A stretch of DNA of 64,000 nt from Prunus persica (lineage: Eukaryota; Streptophyta; Magnoliopsida; Rosales; Rosaceae), in contig NC_034016.1 of the NCBI RefSeq assembly GCF_000346465.2, forward strand, positions 8,588,611 to 8,652,610. Direction: 5' to 3'. Numbering within the stretch: position 1 is the stretch's first letter; each line of letters begins with the position of its first letter. The translations under genes and the position numbers were made by a program. The notes under the pieces were generated by a model, which was not told the origin of the DNA, did no database searches, and saw nothing but the letters and a program-made list of their open reading frames with translations. Of the stretch, positions 34,498-44,984 are shown one piece after another.

Positions 34498-34565
34498 TGA
34501 ACGAGGAGGAGGAGAATAAAAGCGATGAGGAGAGTAAAAGCGGGGAAGGGAGTGAAGATGAGTAG
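34498..34565 (+). pseudogene. Acidic C-terminal exon relic, unit A
   Basis: The frame reads NEEEENKSDEESKSGEGSED and a final Glu, then TAG at 34563-34565. The same tail recurs in units B (36297-36355) and C (43087-43152), with substitutions that keep its acidic nature. The parent family is not recognised. In unit A the sequence just upstream that B and C share is deleted. Confidence 0.45.
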
Positions 34566-35034
34566 CTAATTTACGTTGATTTTATAACCAAGAGGCAAAA
34601 TATTTAGACACTACTCAAACTCTATGTTAGACTTCATTTGAAATTATTGTGTGTTAAATTGAGTAGGGTTGTCTTTGGTGTCATAGGAGAGTTTAGTGGT
34701 GCCAAGAACATGATGCATGTTACTTGCGCATGTGATCAATTTCTAGAGGACACGAGATTACAGGAATCATGAGTTGAGGTGGATAACTGAGTGGTTAGGT
34801 TCGCAGGCCATATACATTGAAATTCGTAAGTGCAATGACTGGAAGCTTCAATTCGGTTGCAATTTCTTTCAGAAATAGTATAGTAACAAAGGTAGTTATA
34901 ATTAATAACTGGACCAGCCACACCAGCTTCCGGTGGATTAATTATAAGTATACTTTCCCCGGTTCACTACAACATGTATGTTACACCATCAATAATGTAA
35001 TCCAAATGTTTCAGAGTTTTTAGTTTAATTTAAT

Positions 35035-35555
35035 GGGTTAATTGTTTTATTAGTCCCTGAATTTAGACTCGATTTGCATTTGAGCACCTCAATTTCCAAA
35101 ATGGTTCTCGTGGTCCTTTAACTTTAGCTTGTTAGGACAAATGGTCCTGCCTTCAATTTTGTTAACTTTTCTGTTAAATGCAAGGGCAAAATGGTATTTT
35201 TGTATCAAAATTGATTAAAATATGAATAAAAAATAAATAAAATTATAAAATTAAAATTAAGCTCTCCCCCCCCTTTCTATCCCAATTTCTACTCCCCCCA
35301 AACTTTTTTTTTTCGATTTTTTATTTGATTTTCTTTTATTGTTATTTTAAAGATATAATTTTTTATTCATTTTTTTTGTTTTAATGTAAAAATACCATTT
35401 GGCCATGCATTTAACAGAAAAAGTTAACAAAATTGAAGATAGGACCATTTGTCTAAACAAAACTAAAGTTAAAGGACCACGGGAACCATTTTGGAAATTG
35501 AGGTACTTAAATGCAAATCGGGTCAAAATTCAAGGACTAATAAAACGATTAACCC
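35035..35555. mobile_element. Mutator-like nonautonomous element, family M3
   Basis: Starts GGGTTAATTGTTTTATTAG and ends with its near-perfect reverse complement; the inverted repeats extend well over 100 bp. A perfect 9-bp TSD TAATTTAAT flanks it (35026-35034 and 35556-35564). Unit A has the uninterrupted TTTAGTTTAATTTCATTC at about 33609. Noncoding, 521 bp. Confidence 0.93.
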
Positions 35556-35852
35556 TAATTTAATTCTTCAGTATGTAGAACATCTAAAGCTTGGAACATT
35601 AATAGTTGGTCTCATTGTAAGTCTTGTTAATTAGCGACATGTATTTCTTTAGCCGATCTATTTGTCTTTCATTGTTTTCATGAATGGTTTTATGGACACC
35701 TGAATTTTTCATCGCAAAACGATCCACATCCCTAAACTTGATTAGTCTCGTTTCGTATCAACAAAAGGAAGCATAGGAATTTTTCGGTTTGAAGATTGCT
35801 TTCAGCTTCCAAAACTAAAAGACGGAGATGTTCAAATATTTCTTCAATATGT

Positions 35853-36122
35853 CTATATTTGACCATCAGGTGATGCACGTGAAGGCTGAATTTCTTTCAA
35901 GGGCTTTGACACAGTAGCCAGAGATGACTTCGATTTTCTCAGATTTTCTACAATTGTTGCCTCTATTGGTATGTTGATGACAAAAGGTAGTAAGAAGACC
36001 ATGAAGGAGGAAGAGTGGTCGGTGGCAGCACCCAGCGACAACGGCAGCACTCCGGTAGCTGGCAACATGTGGGAGTTGGTATAAAAATAAAAATTGTAAA
36101 TCAGTATTTGTAGCAGTGTCAC
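35853..36122 (-). pseudogene. Hypothetical protein fragment, unit B copy
   Basis: This 89-codon frame parallels the 131-codon frame of unit C (42518-42913): both share NFYFYTNSHMLP-like and IEATIVENLRK / KSSLATVSKPL blocks. Here it ends early in an unrelated tail after a frameshift. No family is recognised. Confidence 0.35.
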
Positions 36123-36296
36123 ATTAATGGTTCATCATGATCAATTACTAGGTACAGAGAGAGTGCTTGAAGTCGTTTTTTATTTATTGAAGTACAACAT
36201 CAACTTTTGAATTGCTTGAATAAGTACAGATAAGCTTTATCGACTCATTAATCACATAGATCGTGACACTAAATAGTCAACTCAAATTCAAAACGG

Positions 36297-36355
36297 GGAG
36301 GATAATAAAAGCGATGAGGAGAGTAAAAGCAAGGAAGGGAGTGAAGACGAGTAGC
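36297..36355 (+). pseudogene. Acidic C-terminal exon relic, unit B
   Basis: Reads NGEDNKSDEESKSKEGSEDE then TAG. Upstream, the same frame carries KLYRLINHIDRDTK before a stop, paralleling HVDRDTEEANRIQ in unit C, so the coding region extends upstream and is broken in B. Confidence 0.45.
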
Positions 36356-36417
36356 TAATTTACGTTAATTTTAGAACCATGAAGCAAAATACTTGCACAC
36401 TCAAACACTGTTTCACT

Positions 36418-36691
36418 TGAAAAACTTAGAGAAGGATGTGTGATCTCAATTGCATACCCAATCAGTAAGGGCTGCATGTATTTATACTTCATTCAAGATT
36501 ACATCAGGGAACTGAAATCCCTATTTACAAGGCTATTTGAAATTCAAACAATACAACAGAAACAGCACACTTAGGTTTGCACGGAATGAAATATTTAAAA
36601 GAGTCTTAACCAAAACTAACTCTTAGTGGATAACAAGTTGACTTAATCACAAACTCTTGAAACCGTAGGCAGAGTAGGACTTGGTCTAACA
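36418..36691 (-). repeat. Copia 3' LTR
   Basis: 274 bp, TG to CA on the plus strand. It differs from the 5' LTR at five positions (mostly G/A or C/T). For the minus-strand element this is the downstream LTR. Confidence 0.95.
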
Positions 36692-36699
36692 TCCCCCCG
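36692..36699 (-). other. Copia polypurine tract
   Basis: Minus strand GCGGGGGGA lies directly next to the 3' LTR, where plus-strand DNA synthesis is primed. Confidence 0.8.
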
Positions 36700-39600
36700 C
36701 AAGCTGACAGGGGGGGAAGCCACTGAAAGCTTGGAAACTAGAACTTTGAAACGCAAAGAAGACAGGCCTTTAGTGAACAAATCAGCAATCTGATCTTGAG
36801 AACAAATATAATTCATCAGTAACTGACCACGAACCACCTTTTCACGAACATAATGGTAATCAACTTCCAAATGCTTCGTGCGCGAATGAAAAACTGGATT
36901 CGAAGCTAGGGCAATGGACGAGATATTGTCACACCAAATGGTCGGACAAACAAGATGTAACTTTAAGTCACGGAAAAGAGACTTTAGCCATGATAGTTCT
37001 GCAGCTGTGTAAGCCAGCTGCCGATACTCAGCTTCGGAACTTGAGCTAGACACTGTTTTGTGTTTCTTAGAACTCCATGACACAAGATTGGAGCGGAAGT
37101 AAATGCAGAAACGACCAGTGGAATGCCGAGTGTCAGGATTCCCAGCGTAGTCAGCATCGGAAAAGGCCGTGAGCTGTGAAAGACCAGGTTTGTACAGAAG
37201 ACCATGATTGTACGTGGCTTTAACATAGCGAAGTATCCTCTTGACTGCCGTCCAATGCGTAGTTGTTGGAGAGTGCATGAACTGACACACCTGGTTCACA
37301 GCATAGGAAAGATCGGGTCTGGTGATGGTTAGATACTGTAGCGCGCCAAGTACACTCCGATACAAGTCTGGACTGTCATGTGGCTCACCATCATAAGCAC
37401 TCAATTTCTGGCCGCAAGGAACTGGAGTTGAAATTGGTTTGGCATCCAAAAAGTTGGTACGCTTCAACAAGTCCAAGGCATACTTAGCTTGACTCAAATG
37501 CATCTGATCATTCATATATTGTACTTCAACTCCTAGAAAATAATGTAGTGGGCCCAAATCCTTCATGGAAAATAAAGTTCCCAGTTTTTTGATTAAGCAA
37601 CCCATTTGTCGTGAGCTATTTCCTGTCAACAAAATATCGTCCACGTATATCAACAGAATTAAGTAAATACCTCTGTGATTGTAAACAAACAAACTATAAT
37701 CACAAGTGGACGCTTCAAATCCCAATTGAAGCAAAAAATATGAGAACCGGTGAAACCAAGCACGAGGAGCTTGTTCCAAGCCATAGATACTCCGTTGCAG
37801 TTTGCAAACATAATGAGGATATTGCTGATCAACAAAACCAGCAGGTTGTCTCATATACACATCCTCGTTCAAAAATCCATGCAAAAATGCATTCTGTACA
37901 TCCAATTGTCTAATAGGCCACCGTTTGGAAACCGCAAGACTAAGAACAAGTCGTATGGTGCTGTGCTTCACCACAGGACTAAAGGTTTCTGTATAATCAA
38001 TGCCAGGCTTCTGATGAAATCCGTTGGCAACAAGCCTCGCCTTATACCTTTCTATTGAGCCATCCGCACGCTGTTTAAGCTTGAAAACCCACTTGTTAGG
38101 CAACAAATTCATTTGTGGATGATACGGAACAAGTTTCCAGGTACCACAACGCTGTAGTGCGTTGAACTCTTGAACCATGGCATTCCTCCACTCATGTTGC
38201 TTGAAGGCCTGACTATAGCAGGTTGGTTCAACGAGAGAATGATCAATATTAACATGCAATGCATATTTAGGATTACGTTTGTGAATGCCAGATTGTGAAC
38301 GAGTAGTCATTCTTTGAGGTTGGATTGACTGTTGATTGGAAGACAGAGCACCGTGAGTATTAGTTGGCACGGATTGGTTCAGTTCAGGAACTAGTACTGC
38401 CTCTTGCTCATGGGAAGATGAAATGGTAGGCCTAGAGATTTGTAAAGGCATCGGGTTTGCCGTGGCTAGAGGATCAAGTAAGGCAGGAGTGGAGGGCAGG
38501 TTAGTAGGATTAGGAATATCAGATGCTATGGTGTTTGGTTGATGAAGGGACTGTAAAGGCGGGCTAGGAGATAATGGGTTGGCCTGGGGTGATGGAGATA
38601 AAAGAGGAAAAGTAAATAACAAGTTAGGGGAAGTATTACTACCTGTGGTTCCAACGCTGTCCAGGGAAGATGTGAGTTCCTTGAATGGAAAAGTGTCCTC
38701 ATCGAATAGGACATGGCGAGACAAATAGATTCGTCTCGTGGACAAGTCTAAGCATTTATACCCTTGATGATTCAGTGAGTAACCTAAAAACACACATGAT
38801 TTTGACTTTGGTTGGAGTTTATGTTGTGTATAAGGGACTAACCAAGGAAAACAAAGACAGCCAAACACTTTGAGAGTTTCATATTTGGGAACTTTGGCAA
38901 ACAATTTTTCATACGGCGATTTATGGGACAAGGCACGACTTGGCAATCTATTAATTAAATAAGTAGCTGTCAAACAAGCATCCACCCAATATTTATTTGG
39001 AATATGGGCACGAGAAAGCATGACAATACTAGACTCAACAATGTGACGATGTTTTCGTTCGGCAATACCATTTTGTTCAGGATGTTTTGGACGCGAAAAT
39101 CGTTGTGAAATGCCGTGAGATGCAAGATAATTTTGAAAAACATGACTTTTATATTCCCCACCTTCATTACATTGAAGGGTTTTGATGGAAGTATTGAATA
39201 TATTTTCGACCTGTGCTTTAAATCTCACAAAAATTTCAAAAACTTCAGATTTTCTTTTCATTGGAAAAACCCAAGAATATCTAGAATAATCATCCACGAA
39301 TAACACATAATAACGAAAACCATCAACTGAATTTATTGGAGAACACCAAACATCAGAATGCAACAATTGTAAAGGGAATTGAGAGACAGACTTGGAAATA
39401 CTGAAAGGTAATTTAGTACTCTTTCCTAAGGGACATGACTGACAAAACGTTACATTGGAAGCACCAAGAACTGGTACTTTCTTATTGGAAATTAAAAACT
39501 TGACAGTAGACGAGGTAGGATGACCAAGACGTGAATACCATTTTTGAGCCGAGACTCGAATGCCTACACACACTGAAATAGGGTAGTTAAACTGTTCACC

Positions 39601-39969
39601 GCCACCAAAAAATGGATATAAGCCATTCTCACATCTACCGTGGAAAAGCGTCTTCCGGGTCTTGAGGTCCTTTACAAGGAAAAAATAAGGGAAAATAAGT
39701 ATATAGCACTGATTGTGTAAGGTAAATCTATGGGCAGAAATAATATGTGTGGAGGCAGTGGGACATCTTAAGATATCTTTTAATTCAAATGAGCAAGATT
39801 TAGTACGTAATGTATTTGAACCAAGATGAGAAATAGAAATTCCAGAGTCATTACCTACTCCACCAACATTCTCATTACCGTTATACTCTTTTGGATTAAC
39901 CAAATTCTGAAGATCTGGAGTGACATGTGCATTGGCACCAGTATCAAGTAACCACTGCCCATTGGTTTG
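36700..39969 (-). CDS. pol: Copia pol: protease, integrase, reverse transcriptase, RNase H
   Basis: The frame is continuous with gag but separated by a TGA at 39970-39972; it ends at 36643 in the LTR. Just after the TGA comes the aspartic protease site LLDTGANAHV. Counting residues from 39903: integrase zinc region (122-157) has GHP and CQSC but WYSRLGHP replaces the usual WH-RLGH; the DDE core has Asp184 (HSDVW) and Glu282 (QNGIAERKH), but the middle Asp is Asn246 (QCNEGGEY, codon 39166-39168). Reverse transcriptase (about 580-815) has YGLEQAPRAW and an intact YVDDILL. RNase H keeps SDADYAG, SEAEYR and WCDNISS. The long frame is open, but loss of an integrase catalytic acid should block integration. 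Confidence 0.93.
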
Positions 39970-40983
39970 TCAATTAAGAGTAATAGGAGAGGTGGCCATC
40001 ACAGTGAGTTTCTTGGCTGAGACCCTTCCTTCATACGCAGTATTCATTCGCTGGTAGCAATCTAGGGCAGGATGCCCTTGTTTCCTATAAATCTGGCATG
40101 TAATCCTTTCACCTGCACCATTAAACCTTTCACCATTGGGTGCATAATTAGGTCTCACATTGTTATTATAAGGATTGGGGCGAGGATTGACACCACCACA
40201 TCCAACAGCACCGCCACGTCCAGTTGGAACTGTTCCTCGTTCGTTGCCACGAAATCGTCCGCCATGACCTCTGGCAGTGACAAAAGCATTAACAGAAGCA
40301 GCCTCCATAAGGGGAGCAGCTTGCTCAGTCATCCTCCTTTCTGTAGTCAGTAAGAGCGCCTCAAGCGTAGGGTACGTGATGGGAGTATCACGTGCCTGAG
40401 CAGCGTTCACTGTCATCTCATAAGCAGGTCCAAGATTGTTCAAGATAATCTGGACAAGTTCATCATCACCCACAGGTTTGCCAGCTAGGGCAAGGTTATT
40501 AGAAATAGCATTCATTTTATCAAGATAATCAACAATCGACAAATCACCTTTTTTGGTTTGTATAAGTTCATTCCGCAGAAACAAGATGCGGTTCTGGGAC
40601 GTAGAAGCATAACGTTGCTTAAGAGCCTCCCAGGTAGCACGAGAGGTCCTCTTGCTGGCCACGACCGAGAGCACAGACGGCATGAGAGAGCCATTAATCC
40701 AGCTGAGTATCATTTGATCGTACTGCACCCAGGTTGTGTAAGCAGGATTGGTAGTTGTACTTCCAGAAAGCTGCTGGGAAGGACAAACAATGGTTCCATC
40801 AACATAACCCATCAGGTCCCGACTCCTGAGAATAGGTAAGATCTGAGCCAACCACAAAGGATAATTGGTACGATCCAGCTTAATGTTTACAACTGAGGTG
40901 AAGGAAGAGAAGGGGTTCATGGTGGAATTTGGGAGAGTGGTGTTGATAGTTTGGGGGGAGTCACTGTTGCTAGAGTCGGCCAT
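39970..40983 (-). CDS. gag: Copia gag polyprotein
   Basis: 337 codons from ATG at 40981-40983, 62 bases downstream of the primer site. It has the plant Copia gag N-terminus (VVNIKLDRTNYPLWLAQI), the central capsid-like region (RYASTSQNRILFLRNELIQT, KKGDLSIVDYLDKMNAISN), a Gly/Arg/Asn-rich linker, and a zinc knuckle at residues 296-309. The knuckle reads CQIYRKQGHPALDC: its second Cys is Tyr, so metal binding is probably lost. The frame ends at TGA 39970-39972 with the protease directly following in frame, whereas many plant Copia elements have one uninterrupted gag-pol frame. Confidence 0.93.
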   Translation of the reverse strand: MADSSNSDSPQTINTTLPNSTMNPFSSFTSVVNIKLDRTNYPLWLAQILPILRSRDLMGYVDGTIVCPSQQLSGSTTTNPAYTTWVQYDQMILSWINGSLMPSVLSVVASKRTSRATWEALKQRYASTSQNRILFLRNELIQTKKGDLSIVDYLDKMNAISNNLALAGKPVGDDELVQIILNNLGPAYEMTVNAAQARDTPITYPTLEALLLTTERRMTEQAAPLMEAASVNAFVTARGHGGRFRGNERGTVPTGRGGAVGCGGVNPRPNPYNNNVRPNYAPNGERFNGAGERITCQIYRKQGHPALDCYQRMNTAYEGRVSAKKLTVMATSPITLN

Positions 40984-41033
40984 GGAAGCAAAGAGAAAGA
41001 AAAAATTTGGATCTGTGTCGTTAGACTGCTAGG

Positions 41034-41045
41034 GCTCTGATACCA
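41034..41045 (-). other. Copia primer-binding site
   Basis: Minus strand TGGTATCAGAGC abuts the 5' LTR; it is the standard complement of initiator-methionine tRNA used by plant LTR retrotransposons. Confidence 0.95.
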
Positions 41046-41319
41046 TGAAAAACTTAGAGAAGGATGTGTGATCTCAATTGCATACCCAATCAGTAAGGGA
41101 TGCATGTATTTATACTTCATTCAAGATTACATCAGGGAACTGAAATCCCTATTTACAAGGCTATTTGAAATTCAAACAATACAACAGAAACAGCACACTT
41201 AGATTTACACGGAATGAAATATTTAAAAGAGTCTTAACCAAAACCAACTCTTAGTGGATAACAAGTTGACTTAATCACAAACTCTTGAAACCATAGGCAG
41301 AGTAGGACTTGGTCTAACA
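41046..41319 (-). repeat. Copia 5' LTR
   Basis: 274 bp, same length as the 3' LTR. It holds the promoter for the minus-strand transcript; TGCATGTATTTATACTTC contains a possible TATA-like segment. Confidence 0.95.
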
Positions 41320-41382
41320 TCACTTGGTTTGTAATTGTTCTATGTTGAATTGAGTAGGGTTGTCTTTGGTAACAAAGGAGGG

Positions 41383-41980
41383 TGTTAGTATGAAATTTGT
41401 ATTATCATTTCCTAGACTTTAGCATAGGTGAAAAATTAGTGTGTGAAGAATTGTTACTGGACGTTTTGGCACAACTCGTTCAATCCCATACTTCCGAGGC
41501 ATGACTTGACCGATATGAGAAACTGATTTCAGGATTGGTGGACTCTTGTGCTTCCCTTTTACGAGAGAGAACACGGTTTTGTATAAAAGAGACTGTGGTG
41601 GCAGTTTTCCTCCGGCGAGCTTGAAGCAATCATGGCTAGTATTGCGTTCAACATAAGGAGTGTCAAAGATCATCTAGTGACTGAAGTTGAGTTACGAAGA
41701 AGTCGGTAAACATTATCTAGAACGTGTCTAGGATAAGTGTGTGAGTACTTCTTGTAATCATCGTTCTATAGTGGATTTGTGTTGAACTAAGAAGTCCCGT
41801 GGATTTTCCCACGTAAAATAATTCTCTGCGTGTTTTTTTATTTTATGCTCAGCACATTTCAGGATTGATAATCCATATCAATCCTGCTACTGAAGTTTAT
41901 TTTTATTTATTCGATTATAATCTTAAATTGGCCTAGTCACCATCCTCTAGGCATTTTTAGTTATCCTACAGGTATTTTCA
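41383..41980. mobile_element. Solo LTR
   Basis: A 598-bp block begins TGTTAGTATGAAATTTG and ends GGTATTTTCA, flanked by 5-bp TSD GAGGG (41378-41382 and 41981-41985). The equivalent place at the other unit junctions reads without it (AGGAGAGTTTAGTGGTGCC near 34688; AGGAGAGACTACTGGTGCC near 43270). It has no internal coding region, so it fits a solo LTR left by recombination between two LTRs. Orientation is not certain, though GAACTAAGAAGTCCCGTGG before the right end suggests the plus strand. Confidence 0.8.
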
Positions 41981-42517
41981 GAGGGTCTAGTGGTGCTAAG
42001 AACATGGCACATGTTACTTGCGGATGTGATCAATTTCTAGAGGACACGAGGTGCATCGAGATTACAGGAATCAGGACACACGAAGTAGAAGTTGAGGCGG
42101 ATAACCGGGGGTTTAGGTTCGCATGACATATATATTGTAATCCATAACTGCAATTTTTGTGGCTTCAATTCATTTGCAATTACTTTCAGAAATAGTATAG
42201 TAACAAAGGTATAAATAATGATTTGACCAGCCACATGAGCTTCTGGTGGGTTAGTTATAAGTAAACTCTCCCAGGTGCACTACAACATGCACGTTACATC
42301 ATCAATAATGTAATCCAACCGTTTCAGAGTTTTATTCTTTAGTATGTAGAACATCTATCGCTTGGAACATTAGTAGTTGGCCTCATAGCAAGTCTTGTTA
42401 ATTACCGACATGTACTTCTTTTGCTGATCTATGTGTCTTTCATTGTTTTCCTGTATGGTTTTACGGACACATGAATTTTTCATCGCAAAACGATTTGCAT
42501 CCTTGAACAAAAATTGA

Positions 42518-42913
42518 TTAGTCTTGTTTCGTATTAGCCTGAAAGCAGGGGAATTTTGCAGTTTGAAGATTGCTTTCAGCTTCCAAAACTAAAAGACGAA
42601 TATGTTCTAATATTTCCTCAACATGTCTATATTTGACCCCCAGGTGATGCAATGAAGGATGAATTTCTTCCAAAGGCTTTGAAACAGTAGCCAGAGATGA
42701 CTTCAATTTTCTTAGATTTTCTAAGATTGTTGCCTCCATTGGTAGGGTGATTGCAGAATTGTAAGTAAACAACAGAGGCAGTAAGAAGACCATGAAGAAG
42801 GAGAAGTGGTCGTCGTCAGTACTCGGCGGCGGCGGTAGCACTCCAGTAAGTGGCAACATGTTTGAGTTCGAATAAAAATTAAAATTGTAAATTGATATTT
42901 GTAGTAGAGACAC
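42518..42913 (-). CDS. Hypothetical protein in unit C
   Basis: A 131-codon frame with a hydrophobic segment (MVFLLPLLFTYNSAI, about residues 41-55) followed by a helical, charged half (MEATILENLRKLKSSLATVS, later EEILEHIRLLVLEAESNLQT). Paralogous frames in units B and A are broken. The longest copy and the coiled C-terminal half hint at a real gene; translation might begin at the internal Met. No family is recognised, and the coding evidence is weak because units also show a plus-strand coding tail nearby. Confidence 0.35.
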   Translation of the reverse strand: MSLLQISIYNFNFYSNSNMLPLTGVLPPPPSTDDDHFSFFMVFLLPLLFTYNSAITLPMEATILENLRKLKSSLATVSKPLEEIHPSLHHLGVKYRHVEEILEHIRLLVLEAESNLQTAKFPCFQANTKQD

Positions 42914-43059
42914 GTTAATGGTTCATCATGATCAATTACTGGGTAGAGAGAGAGAGAGAGTGCACGAACTCCTTTTTTTATTTATTGAAGTGCATCATCA
43001 ACTTTTGAATTGCTTGAATAAGTACAAATAAGCTTTATTAGCTCATTTATCACGTAGAT

Positions 43060-43152
43060 CGTGATACTGAAGAGGCAAATCGAATTCAAAATGAGGAGGA
43101 GAATAAAAGTGGCGTGGAGAGTAAAAGTGAGGAAGGGAGTGAAGACGAGTAG
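43060..43152 (+). pseudogene. Acidic C-terminal exon, unit C
   Basis: The longest copy of the tail: HVDRDTEEANRIQNEEENKS, then a short link, then SKSEEGSEDE and TAG at 43150-43152. The acceptor and upstream exons cannot be placed, and a stop lies a few codons upstream in frame. It is the best guide to the original gene. Confidence 0.45.
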
Positions 43153-43440
43153 CTAATTTATGTTAATTTTAGAATCGTGAGGCAAAATACTTACACACTC
43201 AAACTGTATGATAGACTTGGTTTGTAATTGTTCTACATTAAATTGACTAGGGTTGTCTTCAGTAACAGAGGAGAGACTACTGGTGCCAAGAACATGGGAC
43301 ATGCTTCTTGCGGATGTGATGAGTTTCTAGGGGACACGAGGTGCACCAAGATTGCAGCAATCATGACACACGAAGTAGGTTGCAATTGCTTACTTATCGA
43401 GGGTCCTTGCATTCGGTGGGTAAAGGAAGTCATTCGTTGG

Positions 43441-44429
43441 GATTTCCCCCCTTTTATTGATCGGTTGTTATCAAATTGAACTTTGTCGACTATCGACGAT
43501 TATTTCCAAATTGTTGATTAAAATTAGTCAAAATAACCATAATGTTACCAATAGTTTCAATGTTGGTCCATACATAAATCTAACCGTGAATTTAATCATT
43601 ATTGTTTGACGTAGAAATTGAGCCAGGTGCTTCTTTAAACATCCTCATTATCGTATATTTCGACTAAATTCAAGTCTCATCCTCGTAGATTTATTGTAAA
43701 TACAAACATAATGTTTAGTTTTATGCACATGTGGGTGTAATCACTCAAAAAATCACGTATTATTTTTCTTATTTTGGTGAAAAATAATATTATGTTCAGA
43801 ATCATTTTGGGTATTTTATGAAGTAACTTTGAATTGAAAATACTGGATTTAGTGTGTTTAAAAGCTAATTAGATGAAAAAATTTCTGATTTCTTGAAGTT
43901 TAATTAAGGATTTGTGAACTCATGAGCACGTAAGCACAAATAGTTCGAAAATCAGAGTTGAAATGAAGAAGTTATCCGCATTAGAAGTTTGAGGGGCCAA
44001 AGTGTAATTTTGAAAATACTATAAATACCCCAAACCCAAATGTTTTATTTAGTTCAGCCCATACCAGATAACCCAACTCCCAACCCGACACTAGCAACGA
44101 CTTGACCTGAAATTTCACGACATTTCTGAGCACGATCGTTGACTGGACCAATTGCGTTTTGTTCCTCTAGACAGCGCGCACCTACCCCTGGGATCAGATC
44201 CATCATCAGACCACCACTCGTGATGAATTGATGCCGTGAAGTTGTTGCACCGCTGCAGTTTCTTTGGAGGTACTTTCTGGCCGTTTCCCCATGTCATCTC
44301 AAGTTGACCTTGGTATAAAAGTTACTTTTCTCATTGTGCTCTTCATTTTGGGCGCTTGGGCGGTTGGTTCTGGGATACTTGGGTGTGGGAGATATATCAG
44401 GGTCCTAGAGATCCCGGATGGGGAAGGGG
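43441..44429. other. No supported gene
   Basis: Past the partial unit D the DNA is AT-rich to about 44030, then less so. Overlapping frames of 60-74 codons near 44115-44488 match nothing known. No paired terminal repeats were found. Confidence 0.45.
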
Positions 44430-44976
44430 TAGGGGTATGCAAGATCCAATCCAATCCAATCCAATCCAATTTTAATTGGTTTGGATGATTTGGTGGATAG
44501 GATTGGATCCCTAATTTCCAAAACTGACATGAATGGATCGAATGACGGATTTTCTTGTTAGAATCTAATCAAATCAAATCAAATCCAATCTAGTTAGTTT
44601 TATGCTTCTTTTGCTTGTGTGGGTATTTGTAATTGTAAAAGTTATGACATTTTATGTCATTTGATGGAGTTATGCTTAAATATATATTATAAAATCAAAA
44701 TAATTCGCTATATTTCATTTATATTATAAATTTACGTCTACTAATATGTCTTATTAGATTAAATCTGACAATAAATGTTTCATGTTTCATTCTTGTCTTT
44801 TTTCATTATCAAAACTGATCATCCAATCAATCCAATCCAATACAATTGGATTGTATCGGATTGGATTTAAAACTCTAATATGATATGATTGGATTGGAAA
44901 AATCATAATTTAATTTATATTGGATCGAATTCGGATTGATTAAATTATATTGATTTCAAACCGACGCTCAACCCTA
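44430..44976. mobile_element. hAT-type nonautonomous element
   Basis: Starts TAGGGGTATGCAAG and ends with GCTCAACCCTA, short imperfect inverted repeats, flanked by a perfect 8-bp TSD GGAAGGGG (44422-44429 and 44977-44984). Subterminal ATCCAATCC/GGATTGGAT motifs are repeated at both ends, as in hAT elements. Noncoding, 547 bp. Confidence 0.9.
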
Positions 44977-44984
44977 GGAAGGGG

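Larger units (their letters stand above)
36418..41319 (-). mobile_element. Ty1/Copia LTR retrotransposon, 4.9 kb, nearly complete but mutated
   Basis: Two 274-bp LTRs (TG...CA) bound the element, with 5-bp TSD TCACT (36413-36417 and 41320-41324). On the minus strand the order is LTR, tRNA-iMet primer site, gag, protease, integrase, reverse transcriptase, RNase H, polypurine tract, LTR: the Copia order. Small size, short LTRs and this layout suggest the Ale/Retrofit lineage (inference). The LTRs differ at 5 of 274 positions, so insertion is fairly recent. The paralogous unit C reads through the insertion point. Several key residues are altered, so it is probably not autonomous. Confidence 0.96.
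27885..43440. repeat. Tandem array of three and a half paralogous host-like segments (A-D) interrupted by transposons
   Basis: Four copies share ordered landmarks: a start like TAGTGGTGCCAAGAACATG (B 34694, C 41990, D 43275), GGAAGCTTCAATTCGGTTGC (A 27915, B 34851; altered in C), CAGCCACA plus CATCAATAATGTAATCCAA (A 33500, B 34914, C 42227), AGCTTCCAAAACTAAA, a coding-like patch, and an acidic tail ending GAAGACGAGTAG or similar. Removing the inserted elements gives units of about 1.25-1.3 kb. A is split by the Mutator/CACTA nest and a MITE; B holds a Mutator-like element, the Copia element and, at its junction with C, a solo LTR; D is only the first 170 bp. Because the copies interrupt at different places, each serves as an empty site for the others. 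Confidence 0.85.

Noticed and set aside
36984..39303. Several 60-100-codon frames opposite or overlapping the Copia pol gene
   Set aside because: They are shadows of the pol reading frame.
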